Of a DNA stretch of 64,000 nt, positions 51,508 to 61,879 are shown piece after piece. The notes under the pieces are model-generated. The model did not search any database and was not told where the DNA came from. It saw only the letters and a program-made list of their open reading frames with translations. Source of the stretch: Afipia sp. (GTDB lineage: Bacteria; Pseudomonadota; Alphaproteobacteria; Rhizobiales; Xanthobacteraceae); NCBI GenBank assembly GCA_024508675.1, contig JANINQ010000018.1, forward strand, positions 1 through 64,000, in the 5' to 3' direction. Position numbers and translations under genes: made by a program. Position 1 is the stretch's first letter; each line of letters starts with the position of its first letter.

Positions 51508-51722
51508 TTGGGGTATCTTTTGATGTCCCGCTGAGTCCGATTGTGGGCGGGCACCGCTCTGTTGGGTGATTCTATCGCGGATGGGGTCGCTTGTATCCGC
51601 ATTCCGAAAACGTGAGTAAAATTCACAGATTTGCGATATTTTCGCGTTTGTAAATTATGCGCTAAGCGCGCTGAATTGGCAGCACTGTAGACATTCGACT
51701 CCAATAGTGCGGCTAATCAAGA

Positions 51723-52388
51723 ATGAAAAAGGACACGCGCGCGAAGATAATTGATGCGGCAATCGTTCTCTTCGATGCCCAGGGTATCCGCGGTGCCACT
51801 GTCGACGCCATCGCGGCCAAGGCCGGAGTGACCAAAAAGACCCTTTATTATCACTTTCGGAGCAAGGACGATCTTATGGTTGCGTCCTTAATTGATGCTC
51901 CCGACAATCGTCAGCGCCTTTTTGACAAGATACTCGCAAATCCCAATCTTCATATTGAGGACGCAGTAGCTGCGCTGTTTTGGGAGCTGTCAAAATCGAC
52001 GGCAGATGAACGATGGAAGGGCTGTGCTTTCAGCAGGGCAGCAGCCGAATTGGTTGGCCTTCCCGGACATCCGCTGGTGTGGGCTGCGAAGAATTACAAG
52101 GATCAGATCGAAACCGCTGTCCGAAAGCGACTCCTGGCTCGAGGTGCAGATGATGCGGCGCTTCTTGCCCGCCGCATTGTCATCCTTCTGGATGGTGCGA
52201 TCCTTCATGGGATGGTGCATCACGATCCGGCCTATCCGATAGAAGCGGGCCGCATGGCGTTCGGCATGATTCGGGATTCGATTAAACATTCCGAGGTGTG
52301 TTCGGATGGCGTGCCAACCAGTATGGACGGCGCACGGTCGTTTCGGGAATCTCGGGACTACGGCACTCATATCCTTGTGAATCCCTGA
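51723..52388 (+). CDS. TetR family transcriptional regulator
   Basis: A 221-residue TetR protein. The helix-turn-helix is ATVDAIAAKAGVTKKTLYYHFRSKDDLMVA at about 26-56, and the ligand domain includes ILLDGAILHGMVHHDPAYPIEAGRMAF. A GCGCT-A-AGCGC palindrome at 51659-51669, 54 bases upstream, may be its operator. Likely targets are itself and the thioesterase or adjacent catabolic genes. Confidence 0.88.
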   Translation: MKKDTRAKIIDAAIVLFDAQGIRGATVDAIAAKAGVTKKTLYYHFRSKDDLMVASLIDAPDNRQRLFDKILANPNLHIEDAVAALFWELSKSTADERWKGCAFSRAAAELVGLPGHPLVWAAKNYKDQIETAVRKRLLARGADDAALLARRIVILLDGAILHGMVHHDPAYPIEAGRMAFGMIRDSIKHSEVCSDGVPTSMDGARSFRESRDYGTHILVNP

Positions 52389-52796
52389 TCTCCAGACGAT
52401 GTCTGGATTGCGCGGAGCTTGATCGGCTTGTGAAGATCGGGATGCCCGGAGGTCGAGAACAGCGTTCCCCCGCATCATGCGATGAAACCACTGCACTTCT
52501 CGTCCATTACGATTTCGATTTTCGGATGTCTGATTTCCGAATTATTCGGATTATCAGAGCCGTGAATCGACAATAATCATTGTTAGGAAAATTCATCAGT
52601 CCGAATGCGGAGTCGGTACTGCTTCGCCAAAGAGCACTGGTATGTGGGGTGGCCTGAAGCAGATAAGCCCCAGGCGTACGTCACCCCGAGTGAGGGAATC
52701 CCATAGGAAGAAGAGGCATAAGTGCCTTTGTCGGCGAGTATTATTCCTGTTTCAGATATCGAGGCGTTTCCTCCCCAGACTTGAGGATGTCATTCT
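52389..52796. other. 408-base intergenic region with a long hairpin
   Basis: No gene is convincing. On the plus strand, 52646-52656 (GGGGTG then GCCTG) pairs with 52671-52675 (CAGGC) and 52682-52687 (CACCCC), giving an 11-bp stem with a six-base bulge. A small GGGA/TCCC hairpin follows near 52693. No T run is seen. It may be a structured leader of the downstream lysR gene. Confidence 0.4.
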
Positions 52797-53744
52797 GTGT
52801 CGCGGCACCTTCCACCTTTAACGTCATTGCGCCAGTTCGAAGCAGCGGCCCGATATGAGAGCTTTTCAAAAGCGGCCAAAGAACTTGGGCAGACTGCGAG
52901 CGCGGTAAGTCATGCCATCGATGCTCTTGAAAAGCATCTTGGAATTGTTCTCTTCAAACGGGAAGGACGCGGCGTAGCGCTGACGGCGGCAGGTCAAACC
53001 TTCGTCGCTTACGTTCGTGATGGATTGACGATGATTGCATCGGGCGCCGAGCGGTTGCCCGGACGGCCAACTGACCGGCATGTCGTACTCAGCGTCGTCC
53101 CAACCTTCGCCCAGCGATTTCTTGTTCCCCGGATACCCGGCTTTCGTAAACAGCATCCCGGAATTCGGCTGTCGATCGACACATCTCATCGGTTGATAAC
53201 CTTCCCGCATGACACTGCTGATCTGTCGATCAGGTTTGGCCGAGGGGTATGGCCAAGCGCAAAATCTGAATTGCTGTTTCGCGAGAGCCTGATCCCGGTG
53301 GCGTCTCCGTCCTATCTTGCGACGATAACCAAGGCGGGAGTTATCAATTGGTCTCTCGCAACATTCATCTGCGTCTCGCTTCTGGAGCACGATTGGGGAG
53401 CGTGGAGAAGAGCTGTTGGCATGGAAGCGCATGTCGGCGACGAGCTTCACTTCGATACCGCCCATCTTGCCTATGATGCCGCTGTCGCTGGGATGGGTAT
53501 TGCCCTTGGGCGGCTACCGATGGTTCTGCCCGAACTGGAGTCGGGTGCGCTGGTATCGGCAATGCAGCCGGTTCTCGACATCGAGTCGGGGTATTGGCTT
53601 GTCGGGGCAGAGGATCGGGAGACCCGGCCTTCTGTTGAGGCTTTTCGCCGCTGGTTGTTGCAGGAAGCTGAATCGTATTGCGCAATGGTAGAGTATCCCA
53701 TCGCGCGGTTGCGTGTTGATGGACATCACGAAGCAAGACTCTGA
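52797..53744 (+). CDS. LysR family regulator (GcvA-like), paralogue 2
   Basis: A 315-residue LysR protein starting with GTG. The helix-turn-helix LTSLRQFEAAARYESFSKAAKELGQTASAVSHAIDALEKHLG and effector domain (LSVVPTFAQRFLVPRIPGFRKQHPGIRLSIDTSHRL) align almost without gaps to the regulator at 45132-46079, roughly half identical by eye. The two therefore flank the 46-52 kb catabolic block in the same direction. A structured leader lies upstream. Confidence 0.88.
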   Translation: MSRHLPPLTSLRQFEAAARYESFSKAAKELGQTASAVSHAIDALEKHLGIVLFKREGRGVALTAAGQTFVAYVRDGLTMIASGAERLPGRPTDRHVVLSVVPTFAQRFLVPRIPGFRKQHPGIRLSIDTSHRLITFPHDTADLSIRFGRGVWPSAKSELLFRESLIPVASPSYLATITKAGVINWSLATFICVSLLEHDWGAWRRAVGMEAHVGDELHFDTAHLAYDAAVAGMGIALGRLPMVLPELESGALVSAMQPVLDIESGYWLVGAEDRETRPSVEAFRRWLLQEAESYCAMVEYPIARLRVDGHHEARL

Positions 53745-53808
53745 AGCGTCAAGAAGCCAAGGATTCTTGACGCGTTCACTTGCGAGGTCCGGCGCAGTGG
53801 AATGAAAT

Positions 53809-54738
53809 TTACTGTGAGCGTGCGCGAAGCTCGCGCGGTGCCTTCAGCACTTTCCGTGGTTCGACTATGTTCTCGCCAACCCGTTTCCGGACAACCTGCT
53901 GAAGGACGTCCCGCAAATCAGAAGCTGCAGGAGACAGTTCCGATGCGGTCAGCATTCGCAGTTCAATCGCAGGCAGAGGTGGAAATCCGAACTCCGCGCC
54001 CACATCGCGAATGCCCGGTGGAACGCGATGGCTGGTTCTCGGAGAGATGCCGTATCCCGATTGCAGGGCGGCCCAGACGCCGGGCAGGCTCGGCGTTGTG
54101 AGGGACAAGCGCCAGCGAAGTTTGTTGCCTTCCAGGACCTGGAAGGCTGCCTGGCGGAACAGGCACGGGTGATCGAACACGACAAGCGGAATTGGATCTT
54201 GCACTTCGGATCGGCTCATGCCCTTTCCGCCAAACCACATCATCGGCAGAGAAGCGATCAAGGTGCCGTGGTTGGAAGAGTTGGGTTTGAAGAAAGCCAG
54301 TGCGACATCGAGCCGGCCGGAGTTGATTTCCTCTTCGAGCGAGTAATTGCGGCCAGCGCGGACTTCAACGTGAATTGCCGGGCGCCTCTGGGAAAATTGC
54401 CCGAGTGCATCGGGCATTACGTCCTCAAAGAAGTCTTGGGGAAGTCCCATTCGGACGGATGCAGCGGCGGCTGTGGAGCCGACAGAGGCCGCGGCCTCGT
54501 CATTGAGAGCAATGATCCGGCGCGCATACATGAGAAGGGAATCGCCAGCCTCGGTCGGGACGAGGCCGCGCCCGTTACGGCGAAACAGGGGTTGTCCTGC
54601 CTGTTCTTCGAGTTTCTTCAACTGCATGCTGACGGCGGACTGTGAGCGGCCAAGCTGGGAGGCTGCCCGGGCGAAGCTTCCGAGCTCGAGTCCCAGGACC
54701 ATCGTGCGCAAGGCGTCCATGTCGAAGTTCGGCTTCAT
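53809..54738 (-). CDS. LysR family regulator, divergent from the RraA operon
   Basis: A 309-residue LysR protein. The helix-turn-helix is DALRTMVLGLELGSFARAASQLGRSQSAVSMQLKKLEEQAGQPLFRR, followed by a standard effector domain. It belongs to a different subgroup from the two GcvA-like regulators. The start at 54738 is chosen; a frame that continues far upstream runs across the divergent gene and is spurious. It shares a 126-base A+T-rich spacer with the RraA-like gene, which it probably controls. Confidence 0.88.
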   Translation of the reverse strand: MKPNFDMDALRTMVLGLELGSFARAASQLGRSQSAVSMQLKKLEEQAGQPLFRRNGRGLVPTEAGDSLLMYARRIIALNDEAAASVGSTAAAASVRMGLPQDFFEDVMPDALGQFSQRRPAIHVEVRAGRNYSLEEEINSGRLDVALAFFKPNSSNHGTLIASLPMMWFGGKGMSRSEVQDPIPLVVFDHPCLFRQAAFQVLEGNKLRWRLSLTTPSLPGVWAALQSGYGISPRTSHRVPPGIRDVGAEFGFPPLPAIELRMLTASELSPAASDLRDVLQQVVRKRVGENIVEPRKVLKAPRELRARSQ

Positions 54739-54864
54739 TCTTTTGAATTCCAAAATTGTGATTTCAGAACTATATGATATTCGAAACAATTGTCCATTGC
54801 TAGTGTCCAGGCAATCGAGCGGCTGATTTCGCTGAAATCGCGGTCCGGCACGCTCTGGAGAAGC

Positions 54865-55584
54865 ATGGAGATTGTAATCTTGAGCCAGGCGCTGGTTGAC
54901 CAACTTAACAAACTTACGACGCCTTATCTGGCGGATGGCTGCCTGAGGACGGGCGTTCCCATCCGCTTTGCGCCGGCTGGCGTCCGTCCGCTCAATAGCA
55001 ACATGCGGTTGGCGGGGCGCGCCCGGCCAGTTCGTCATGTGGGCAGCATCGATATTTTTTTCGAAGCTCTTGAGGGAGCCTCGGCTGGTGATGTCATCGT
55101 TATCGATAACGGTGCGCGTGTAGACGAGGCGTGCATTGGCGACATTGTTGTGCTTGAGGCCAAGGCGGCGGGAATGGCCGGCTTCGTCGTATGGGGACTG
55201 CATCGCGACAGTGCGGAACTCAGCGAGATCGGCTTTCCGGTGTTCAGCATGGGGTCGTTGCCGACAGGCCCGCAGCGTCTGCATGTCAGGCCGCCGGATA
55301 TTCTGAGCCGTGCGACCGTTGGTACGCATGCCATCACGTCCAGCGATTTTGTCGTGGGCGACGCCAATGGGGTTCTCTTCCTGCCGGAAGATCGTCTTGA
55401 AGACATCGTTACTGCGGCCATTGCCTATCGTGAGACCGAAGCGCGTCAGCTCAAGGGCATGAAGGAAGGCCGCAGCTACCGCAACCAGACGCGGTTCAGC
55501 GAATACCTGGCACGGAGGCAGCGTGAGCCGAGTTACGGCTTCCGTCAGCACCTGAAGGACATCGAGGCCGCGGGCGAAGTCTAA
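54865..55584 (+). CDS. RraA/HMG-aldolase family protein
   Basis: A 239-residue protein of the RraA fold: [14 protein letters not shown] at the N-terminus, [31 protein letters not shown] (conserved GD..A...G..G...G..RD motif) and [14 protein letters not shown]. The Arg and Asp residues that bind pyruvate and metal in 4-hydroxy-4-methyl-2-oxoglutarate aldolases are present (GLHRD rather than GxxRD). It is likely an aldolase or oxaloacetate-type decarboxylase releasing pyruvate. It is first in the operon to 60009. Confidence 0.85.
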   Translation: MEIVILSQALVDQLNKLTTPYLADGCLRTGVPIRFAPAGVRPLNSNMRLAGRARPVRHVGSIDIFFEALEGASAGDVIVIDNGARVDEACIGDIVVLEAKAAGMAGFVVWGLHRDSAELSEIGFPVFSMGSLPTGPQRLHVRPPDILSRATVGTHAITSSDFVVGDANGVLFLPEDRLEDIVTAAIAYRETEARQLKGMKEGRSYRNQTRFSEYLARRQREPSYGFRQHLKDIEAAGEV

Positions 55585-55713
55585 GGGCCGCGGACAATAC
55601 AAAACAAACGCGACGAAGCGCATGCGTGGTCAGTCGAAAGCAGGAAAATCTTTCTGCGCGACTGACCAGGCAATTGTTGCTTGCAACTCACCATCAGACC
55701 AATCGAGGAAAAA

Positions 55714-56688
55714 GTGACCAAAGCTATCATCATTGACAAGACGGGCGGACCGGAAGCGCTGCAGTGGAAGGACGTTCAGGTCGGCGAACCGGGCGAGGGA
55801 CAGGTCCGTGTTCGCAACACGGCGATCGGCCTGAACTATATTGACGTCTATATGCGCTCCGGTCTGTATCCCATCCCGCTGCCGGGCGGCCTTGGGCTTG
55901 AAGCTGCCGGTGTCATCGAGGCCGTCGGCCCGGGGGTAAGCCATGTCAAGGCAGGCGATCGTGTTGCCTATGCCGGTGGCCCTCCAGGTGCGTACTCGGA
56001 AAAGCGTGTGATGCCGGCGGCGCCTCTGGTGAAGCTCCCGGACAATGTCTCCGATCAGGATGCTGCGGCCTTGCTGTTGAAGGGCATGACTGTTCAGTTC
56101 CTGATCCGCCGTACCTACAAGGTGAAGGCTGGTGAAACCGTTCTGCTGCATGCAGCGGCTGGCGGCGTCGGCCTCATTGCCTGTCAGTGGCTGAAGGCCC
56201 TAGGCGTGACGGTCATCGGTACCGTCAGCAGCGAGGAGAAGGCGGCTCTTGCCAAGGCAAATGGCTGCACCCATACGATCCTCTACACCAAGGAAAACTT
56301 CGCAGAGCGCGTTCGTGAATTGACGAATGGAGCTGGTGTGCCGGTCGTTTATGACTCGGTTGGCAAGGTGACCTGGGAGGATTCTCTGTCGTGCTTGCAG
56401 CCCCTCGGCCTGATGGTGAGCTTCGGCAACACCTCCGGCCCCGTTGCACCGGTCAATATCGGTCAGCTCGCCGCCAAGGGCTCGCTATTCGTGACGCGGC
56501 CGGCGCTTGCGACCTACACTGCGAAGCCTGCCGATCTTCAGGCCACCGCTGCCGATCTGTTTGACGTGATGACCAGCGGCAAGGTTAAGGCAGAGATCGC
56601 GCAGACCTTCCCGCTGAAGGATGCCGCAGACGCGCACCGCGCCCTTGAAGGCAGCAAGACGGTCGGCTCGACCATCTTGATTCCTTGA
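55714..56688 (+). CDS. NADPH:quinone oxidoreductase-like (zinc-free MDR)
   Basis: A 324-residue medium-chain reductase. The GTG start at 55714 follows GAGGAA. Motifs are GLNYIDVYMRSGLYP, GLEAAGVIEAVGPGV, the NADPH-binding HAAAGGVGLIACQWLKALG and a C-terminal HRALEGSKTVGSTILIP. No zinc-binding cysteines are present, as in QOR/zeta-crystallin. It may reduce an enone or quinone-like intermediate of the pathway. Gaps on each side exceed 120 bases but contain no promoter that I can recognise. Confidence 0.9.
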   Translation: MTKAIIIDKTGGPEALQWKDVQVGEPGEGQVRVRNTAIGLNYIDVYMRSGLYPIPLPGGLGLEAAGVIEAVGPGVSHVKAGDRVAYAGGPPGAYSEKRVMPAAPLVKLPDNVSDQDAAALLLKGMTVQFLIRRTYKVKAGETVLLHAAAGGVGLIACQWLKALGVTVIGTVSSEEKAALAKANGCTHTILYTKENFAERVRELTNGAGVPVVYDSVGKVTWEDSLSCLQPLGLMVSFGNTSGPVAPVNIGQLAAKGSLFVTRPALATYTAKPADLQATAADLFDVMTSGKVKAEIAQTFPLKDAADAHRALEGSKTVGSTILIP

Positions 56689-56859
56689 GGTCGATGAGAG
56701 TTGGCGGACGCGGTGCCTTGCATTGCGTCTCGCCAATCTCTGGTTTGAAAGGACGAGCGCGATGGCGACTGCAATGTCTGCCGCGCGCTTTGCGTAGTCC
56801 GACTTGGTCCAAGGCCGCTGAGCAGAGGCTCTTGCGGTTGTCGATATGAGGCAGAAGCG

Positions 56860-58293
56860 ATGAGCAAATTGCACCGGAATCTGATCGACGGTGAGTGGGT
56901 GAGTGGCGAAGCCGCCCCTAACATCAACCCGTCCAATCTGAATGATGTTATCGGTGATTATGCCCGCGCAACCAAGGCCGATACGGAAGCCGCGATCTCC
57001 GCAGCAAAAGCCGCTTTTCCTGCATGGTCACGATCCGGCCTGCTTCAGCGTCACGCCATTTTACGCAAAGCTGCAGACGAGATACTTGCCCGCAAGGATG
57101 AACTCGGACGGTTGCTTTCGCGAGAGGAAGGCAAGACGCTGGCTGAGGGGATCGGCGAAGCGACGCGTGCGGGGCAGGTCTTTGAATTCTTTGCTGGCGA
57201 GGCATTGCGTCTCGCCGGTGAAATCCTGCCGAGCGTTCGCCCGGGCGTTACCGTCGAGGTGACACGCGAGGCCGTTGGCGTTGTCGGAATGATTACGCCG
57301 TGGAATTTTCCGCTCGCGATTCCCTCCTGGAAGATCGCTCCGGCGCTCTGTCACGGTAACACTGTGGTGTTCAAGCCGGCTGACCTTGTGCCGGGTTCGG
57401 CCTGGGCGATTGTCGATATTCTTCATCGCGCAGGATTGCCCAAGGGTGTTCTTAATCTCGTAATGGGCCGAGGGTCGGTTGTAGGTCAGACGATTCTGGA
57501 CAGCCCAAAGGTGGACGCGATCACGTTCACCGGCTCCGTTGGCACAGGAAAGCGTGTGGCGGAGGCCTCTGTCGCCCACATGCGGAAGTTCCAGCTCGAG
57601 ATGGGCGGCAAGAACCCCTTTATCGTGCTCGATGATGCCGATCTTGGTGTGGCCGTCGATAGCGCGGTCAACGGTGCATTCTTCTCCACCGGGCAGCGAT
57701 GCACTGCGTCCTCGCGTTTCATCGTAACACAGGGCATTCATGATCGCTTCGTCTCGGCGGTCACCGACAAGCTGAAGAGCCTCGTGGTCGACGATGCCTT
57801 GAAGGATGGCACGCACATCGGCCCTGTTGTGGACGAAAATCAGCTCGCTCAGGATCAGAAATACATCGCGATCGGACGTGACGAAGGAGCGACGCTTGCG
57901 TTCGGAGGCGAAAGGCTCAATCGCCAGACGCCGGGTTTCTATCTTCAACCGGCATTATTTGTGGATGCCACAAACGACATGCGCATCTCCCGTGAGGAGA
58001 TTTTTGGACCGGTTGCGTCGGTTATCCGCGTGAAGGATTACGACGAAGCGCTGGCCGTCGCGAACGATACACCGTTCGGCTTGTCGGCCGGTATCTGCAC
58101 GACGAGCCTCAAGCATGCCACGCACTTCAAGCGTAACGCAGAGGCGGGAATGGTGATGGTCAACTTGCCAACAGCGGGAGTCGATTTCCACGTTCCCTTC
58201 GGCGGACGAAAAGGGTCGTCCTATGGCTCACGCGAGCAGGGCAAGTACGCAGCCGAGTTCTACACCACGGTCAAGACTGCATACACCGGCTAA
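56860..58293 (+). CDS. NAD(P)-dependent aldehyde (semialdehyde) dehydrogenase
   Basis: A 477-residue aldehyde dehydrogenase. It has the PWNFPLAIPSWKIAPAL cofactor segment, FTGSVGTGKRVAEAS, catalytic glutamate in QLEMGGKNPF and catalytic cysteine in GQRCTASSRF. Closest in character to 2-oxoglutarate semialdehyde or succinate semialdehyde dehydrogenases. In this operon it would oxidise a semialdehyde formed by aldol cleavage. Confidence 0.93.
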   Translation: MSKLHRNLIDGEWVSGEAAPNINPSNLNDVIGDYARATKADTEAAISAAKAAFPAWSRSGLLQRHAILRKAADEILARKDELGRLLSREEGKTLAEGIGEATRAGQVFEFFAGEALRLAGEILPSVRPGVTVEVTREAVGVVGMITPWNFPLAIPSWKIAPALCHGNTVVFKPADLVPGSAWAIVDILHRAGLPKGVLNLVMGRGSVVGQTILDSPKVDAITFTGSVGTGKRVAEASVAHMRKFQLEMGGKNPFIVLDDADLGVAVDSAVNGAFFSTGQRCTASSRFIVTQGIHDRFVSAVTDKLKSLVVDDALKDGTHIGPVVDENQLAQDQKYIAIGRDEGATLAFGGERLNRQTPGFYLQPALFVDATNDMRISREEIFGPVASVIRVKDYDEALAVANDTPFGLSAGICTTSLKHATHFKRNAEAGMVMVNLPTAGVDFHVPFGGRKGSSYGSREQGKYAAEFYTTVKTAYTG

Positions 58294-58320
58294 GGAAGTC
58301 AGGCCAACATCGCAAGAAAC

Positions 58321-58350
58321 ATCAGGGCGGGGAAGCTTCCCCGGCCTGAT
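58321..58350. repeat. Long imperfect palindrome between aldehyde dehydrogenase and HbpS-like genes
   Basis: A 30-base element: arms ATCAGG and CCTGAT, then a core GGGGAAGCTTCCCC, without a T run. It could be an intercistronic RNA hairpin affecting stability or an operator. Confidence 0.6.
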
Positions 58351-58362
58351 TCGGTATCAATA

Positions 58363-58806
58363 GTGAAGGAGAAAAGAGTGTTTGGCCCGACGCTTGCTGA
58401 CGCAAACCGGATCATAGCGATCGCTTTTGAGAAGGCGTCCGAACTGGATCTCAAGCCAATTGCGGCTGCGGTTCTCGACCCGGGCGGGCATCTCGTTGCA
58501 TTTCAGCGGCAGGATGAAGCATCGATTCTCCGTTTCGAGATTGCATTCGGTAAGGCCTATGGCGCGCTGGCCGTCGGCGTCGGTTCGCGCGCAGTAGCAA
58601 GGATGGCGGTTGAAAGACCGAATCTTGCGTTGGGACTTTCCGGCGTCTCTGGCGGCAAGATCGTTCCGCTTCCGGGCGGCGTGCTGATTCTTAGAAATGA
58701 GCAGATCATTGGCGCAGTCGGCATAACCGGCGATACGTCCGATAACGATGAGCTTTGCGCCGTGTCCGGTGTCGAAGGCATCGGCTTTGAAGCTCAGTGC
58801 GAGTGA
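58363..58806 (+). CDS. GlcG/HbpS family protein
   Basis: A 147-residue protein with the family pattern TLADANRIIAIAFEKASELDLKPIAAAVLDPGGHLVAFQRQDEAS and GGVLILRNEQIIGAVGITGDTSDND. Members occur next to 2-hydroxyacid oxidase genes (as glcG next to glycolate oxidase), and one binds haem; most are of unknown role. GTG start after GAAGGAG. It lies 51 bases before an alpha-hydroxy-acid oxidase, the classic pairing. Confidence 0.88.
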   Translation: MKEKRVFGPTLADANRIIAIAFEKASELDLKPIAAAVLDPGGHLVAFQRQDEASILRFEIAFGKAYGALAVGVGSRAVARMAVERPNLALGLSGVSGGKIVPLPGGVLILRNEQIIGAVGITGDTSDNDELCAVSGVEGIGFEAQCE

Positions 58807-58857
58807 CCGTAATTCGACAGCGCTGAAACGAACATCTTCTTTCGGGATCGCTACATC

Positions 58858-60009
58858 ATGGCGCCAGTCACGACGATCAGGGATCTGCGCGAAATAGCGA
58901 TGCGGCGCGTTCCCCGCGCGGTGTTCGACTATGCCGATCGTGGCTCCTATGAAGAGATCACCTTGCGTGACAATCGTGCGGATCTGGACGCGATCCAGCT
59001 GCGTTCGCGCGTGATGATCGATGTTGCGGATCGCTCAACGGCGACGGATATTGTTGGCGTGCCGTCAGCCTTGCCTTTGGCTATCGCTCCCACGGGCCTC
59101 ACCGGTCTCTTTCATGGGGACGGTGAAATTCATGGTGCCCGTGCCGCGCGTGACGCCGGAATTCCGTTCTGTCTCAGCACGATGTCGATTTGCACAATCG
59201 AGGATGTTGCCGAGGCTGTTGGTGGGTCATTCTGGTTTCAGCTTTACATGATGAAAGACCGTGGCTTCTGCGCCTCCCTGCTCGAGCGGGCCAGACTGGC
59301 AGGCTGTTCGGCTCTGGTGCTGACGCTGGACTTGCAGGTTCAGGGACAACGGCATCACGACGTCAAAAGCGGCTTGACCGTGCCTCCGCGGCTGACAGCG
59401 AAAAATGCCTTTAACGTCGCGACAAAGCCGGCGTGGATCATGAGCATGCTCAAGGCGAGGCGGCGTTCCTTCGGAAATCTTGAAGGGCGTATCCCGGATG
59501 CCGATAGCCTCACGACGCTGTCCCAATGGATCGCCGGGCAATTCGATCCCTCATTGAGCTGGAAGGATCTGGAATGGGTCCGCGCCCGGTGGCCCGACAA
59601 GCTCATCCTGAAGGGAATTCTCGATCCCCGCGACGCGGCGATCGCCGCAGATTCCGGTGCGGACGCGATCATTGTTTCGAACCATGGCGGCCGCCAGCTC
59701 GATGGAGCGCTATCCTCGGTAAGGGCGCTTCCCGAGGTTGTCTCTGCGGTCGCGGGGCGCACTGAAATCATGTTCGATGGAGGGATCATGTCGGGTCAGG
59801 ATGTGCTGAAGGCATGCGCCCTCGGTGCGTCATCCTGCCTGATCGGAAAAGCATTTCTCTATGCTCTTGCGGCCAACGGATATGAAGGCGTGCGCACAGC
59901 CATCGAAATTATCCGCAAGGAACTGGACGTCTCCATGGCGCTCGCCGGCGTCACCACTCTGAAGGAGGTCAACAGGACAATTCTGGCGTCGGCTGGCAAC
60001 CGGCGCTGA
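58858..60009 (+). CDS. FMN-dependent alpha-hydroxy-acid oxidase/dehydrogenase (LldD family)
   Basis: A 383-residue TIM-barrel flavoprotein. The family motifs are VFDYADRGSYEEITLRDN, IAPTGLTGLFHGDGE, LKGILDPRDAAIAADSGADAIIVSNHGGRQLDGA (catalytic His and substrate Arg) and MFDGGIMSGQDVLKA. It oxidises an L-2-hydroxy acid to the 2-oxo acid; lactate, glycolate and mandelate types cannot be told apart here. It is last in the RraA operon and converges on the Lrp-type gene. Confidence 0.92.
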   Translation: MAPVTTIRDLREIAMRRVPRAVFDYADRGSYEEITLRDNRADLDAIQLRSRVMIDVADRSTATDIVGVPSALPLAIAPTGLTGLFHGDGEIHGARAARDAGIPFCLSTMSICTIEDVAEAVGGSFWFQLYMMKDRGFCASLLERARLAGCSALVLTLDLQVQGQRHHDVKSGLTVPPRLTAKNAFNVATKPAWIMSMLKARRRSFGNLEGRIPDADSLTTLSQWIAGQFDPSLSWKDLEWVRARWPDKLILKGILDPRDAAIAADSGADAIIVSNHGGRQLDGALSSVRALPEVVSAVAGRTEIMFDGGIMSGQDVLKACALGASSCLIGKAFLYALAANGYEGVRTAIEIIRKELDVSMALAGVTTLKEVNRTILASAGNRR

Positions 60010-60045
60010 GAAATGGTGTTTCACTGAAAAGATGTTTTGACGAGA

Positions 60046-60498
60046 TCAGATCGGTAGTTTGGTCGTCTTCTTCACGCATTTGAGCGAGAAGTGTGAGTTG
60101 ACCGAGGCGACGCCGGGGAAATGCAGGAGCACTTTCTTGAGAAATTGCTCATACTGATCGATGCTTCCTACGATCACCCTGACAATGTAGTCGCTCTCGC
60201 CGCTCATTGAAAAGCAATCCACGATCTCCGGGCGCCCCTGTGCGGTTTGCTCGAACGCCTCGAGCGTCGCCTCGTCATGCGCCTTGAGCCGGATATTGGC
60301 GAAGACGCTGATGCTGAGCCCCATAATGGTTGGGTCCAGAATCACTGCGCGTTCGCGAATAACGCCGCTTTCCTCCATCTGCTTGATGCGCCGCCAGCAC
60401 GGCGTGTGCGATAGCCCGACCTTCTGCGCGAGGTCGGTCACGGAAATTTCCGGAGAATCCTGCAACACGCGCAGAATTTTGCGATCCATCTCATCCAC
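60046..60498 (-). CDS. Lrp/AsnC family regulator (BkdR-like)
   Basis: A 150-residue Lrp protein: DEMDRKILRVLQDSPEISVTDLAQKVGLSHTPCWRRIKQMEESGVI (helix-turn-helix) and a C-terminal effector (RAM) domain with SGESDYIVRVIVGSIDQYEQFL. It is divergent from the 2-oxoacid dehydrogenase genes across 148 bases. In Pseudomonas, the Lrp-type BkdR activates the bkd operon in response to branched-chain amino acids, so the same role is likely. Confidence 0.9.
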   Translation of the reverse strand: MDEMDRKILRVLQDSPEISVTDLAQKVGLSHTPCWRRIKQMEESGVIRERAVILDPTIMGLSISVFANIRLKAHDEATLEAFEQTAQGRPEIVDCFSMSGESDYIVRVIVGSIDQYEQFLKKVLLHFPGVASVNSHFSLKCVKKTTKLPI

Positions 60499-60535
60499 GA
60501 AAATTCATCCTAAAAATCCGCCCGCGAAATAATAG

Positions 60536-61876
<1,341 letters not shown>

Positions 61877-61879
61877 GTC

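Noticed and set aside
54739-55623. N-terminal extension of the minus-strand LysR frame
   Set aside because: It runs across the divergent RraA-like gene and lacks LysR sequence; the helix-turn-helix begins just after 54738.
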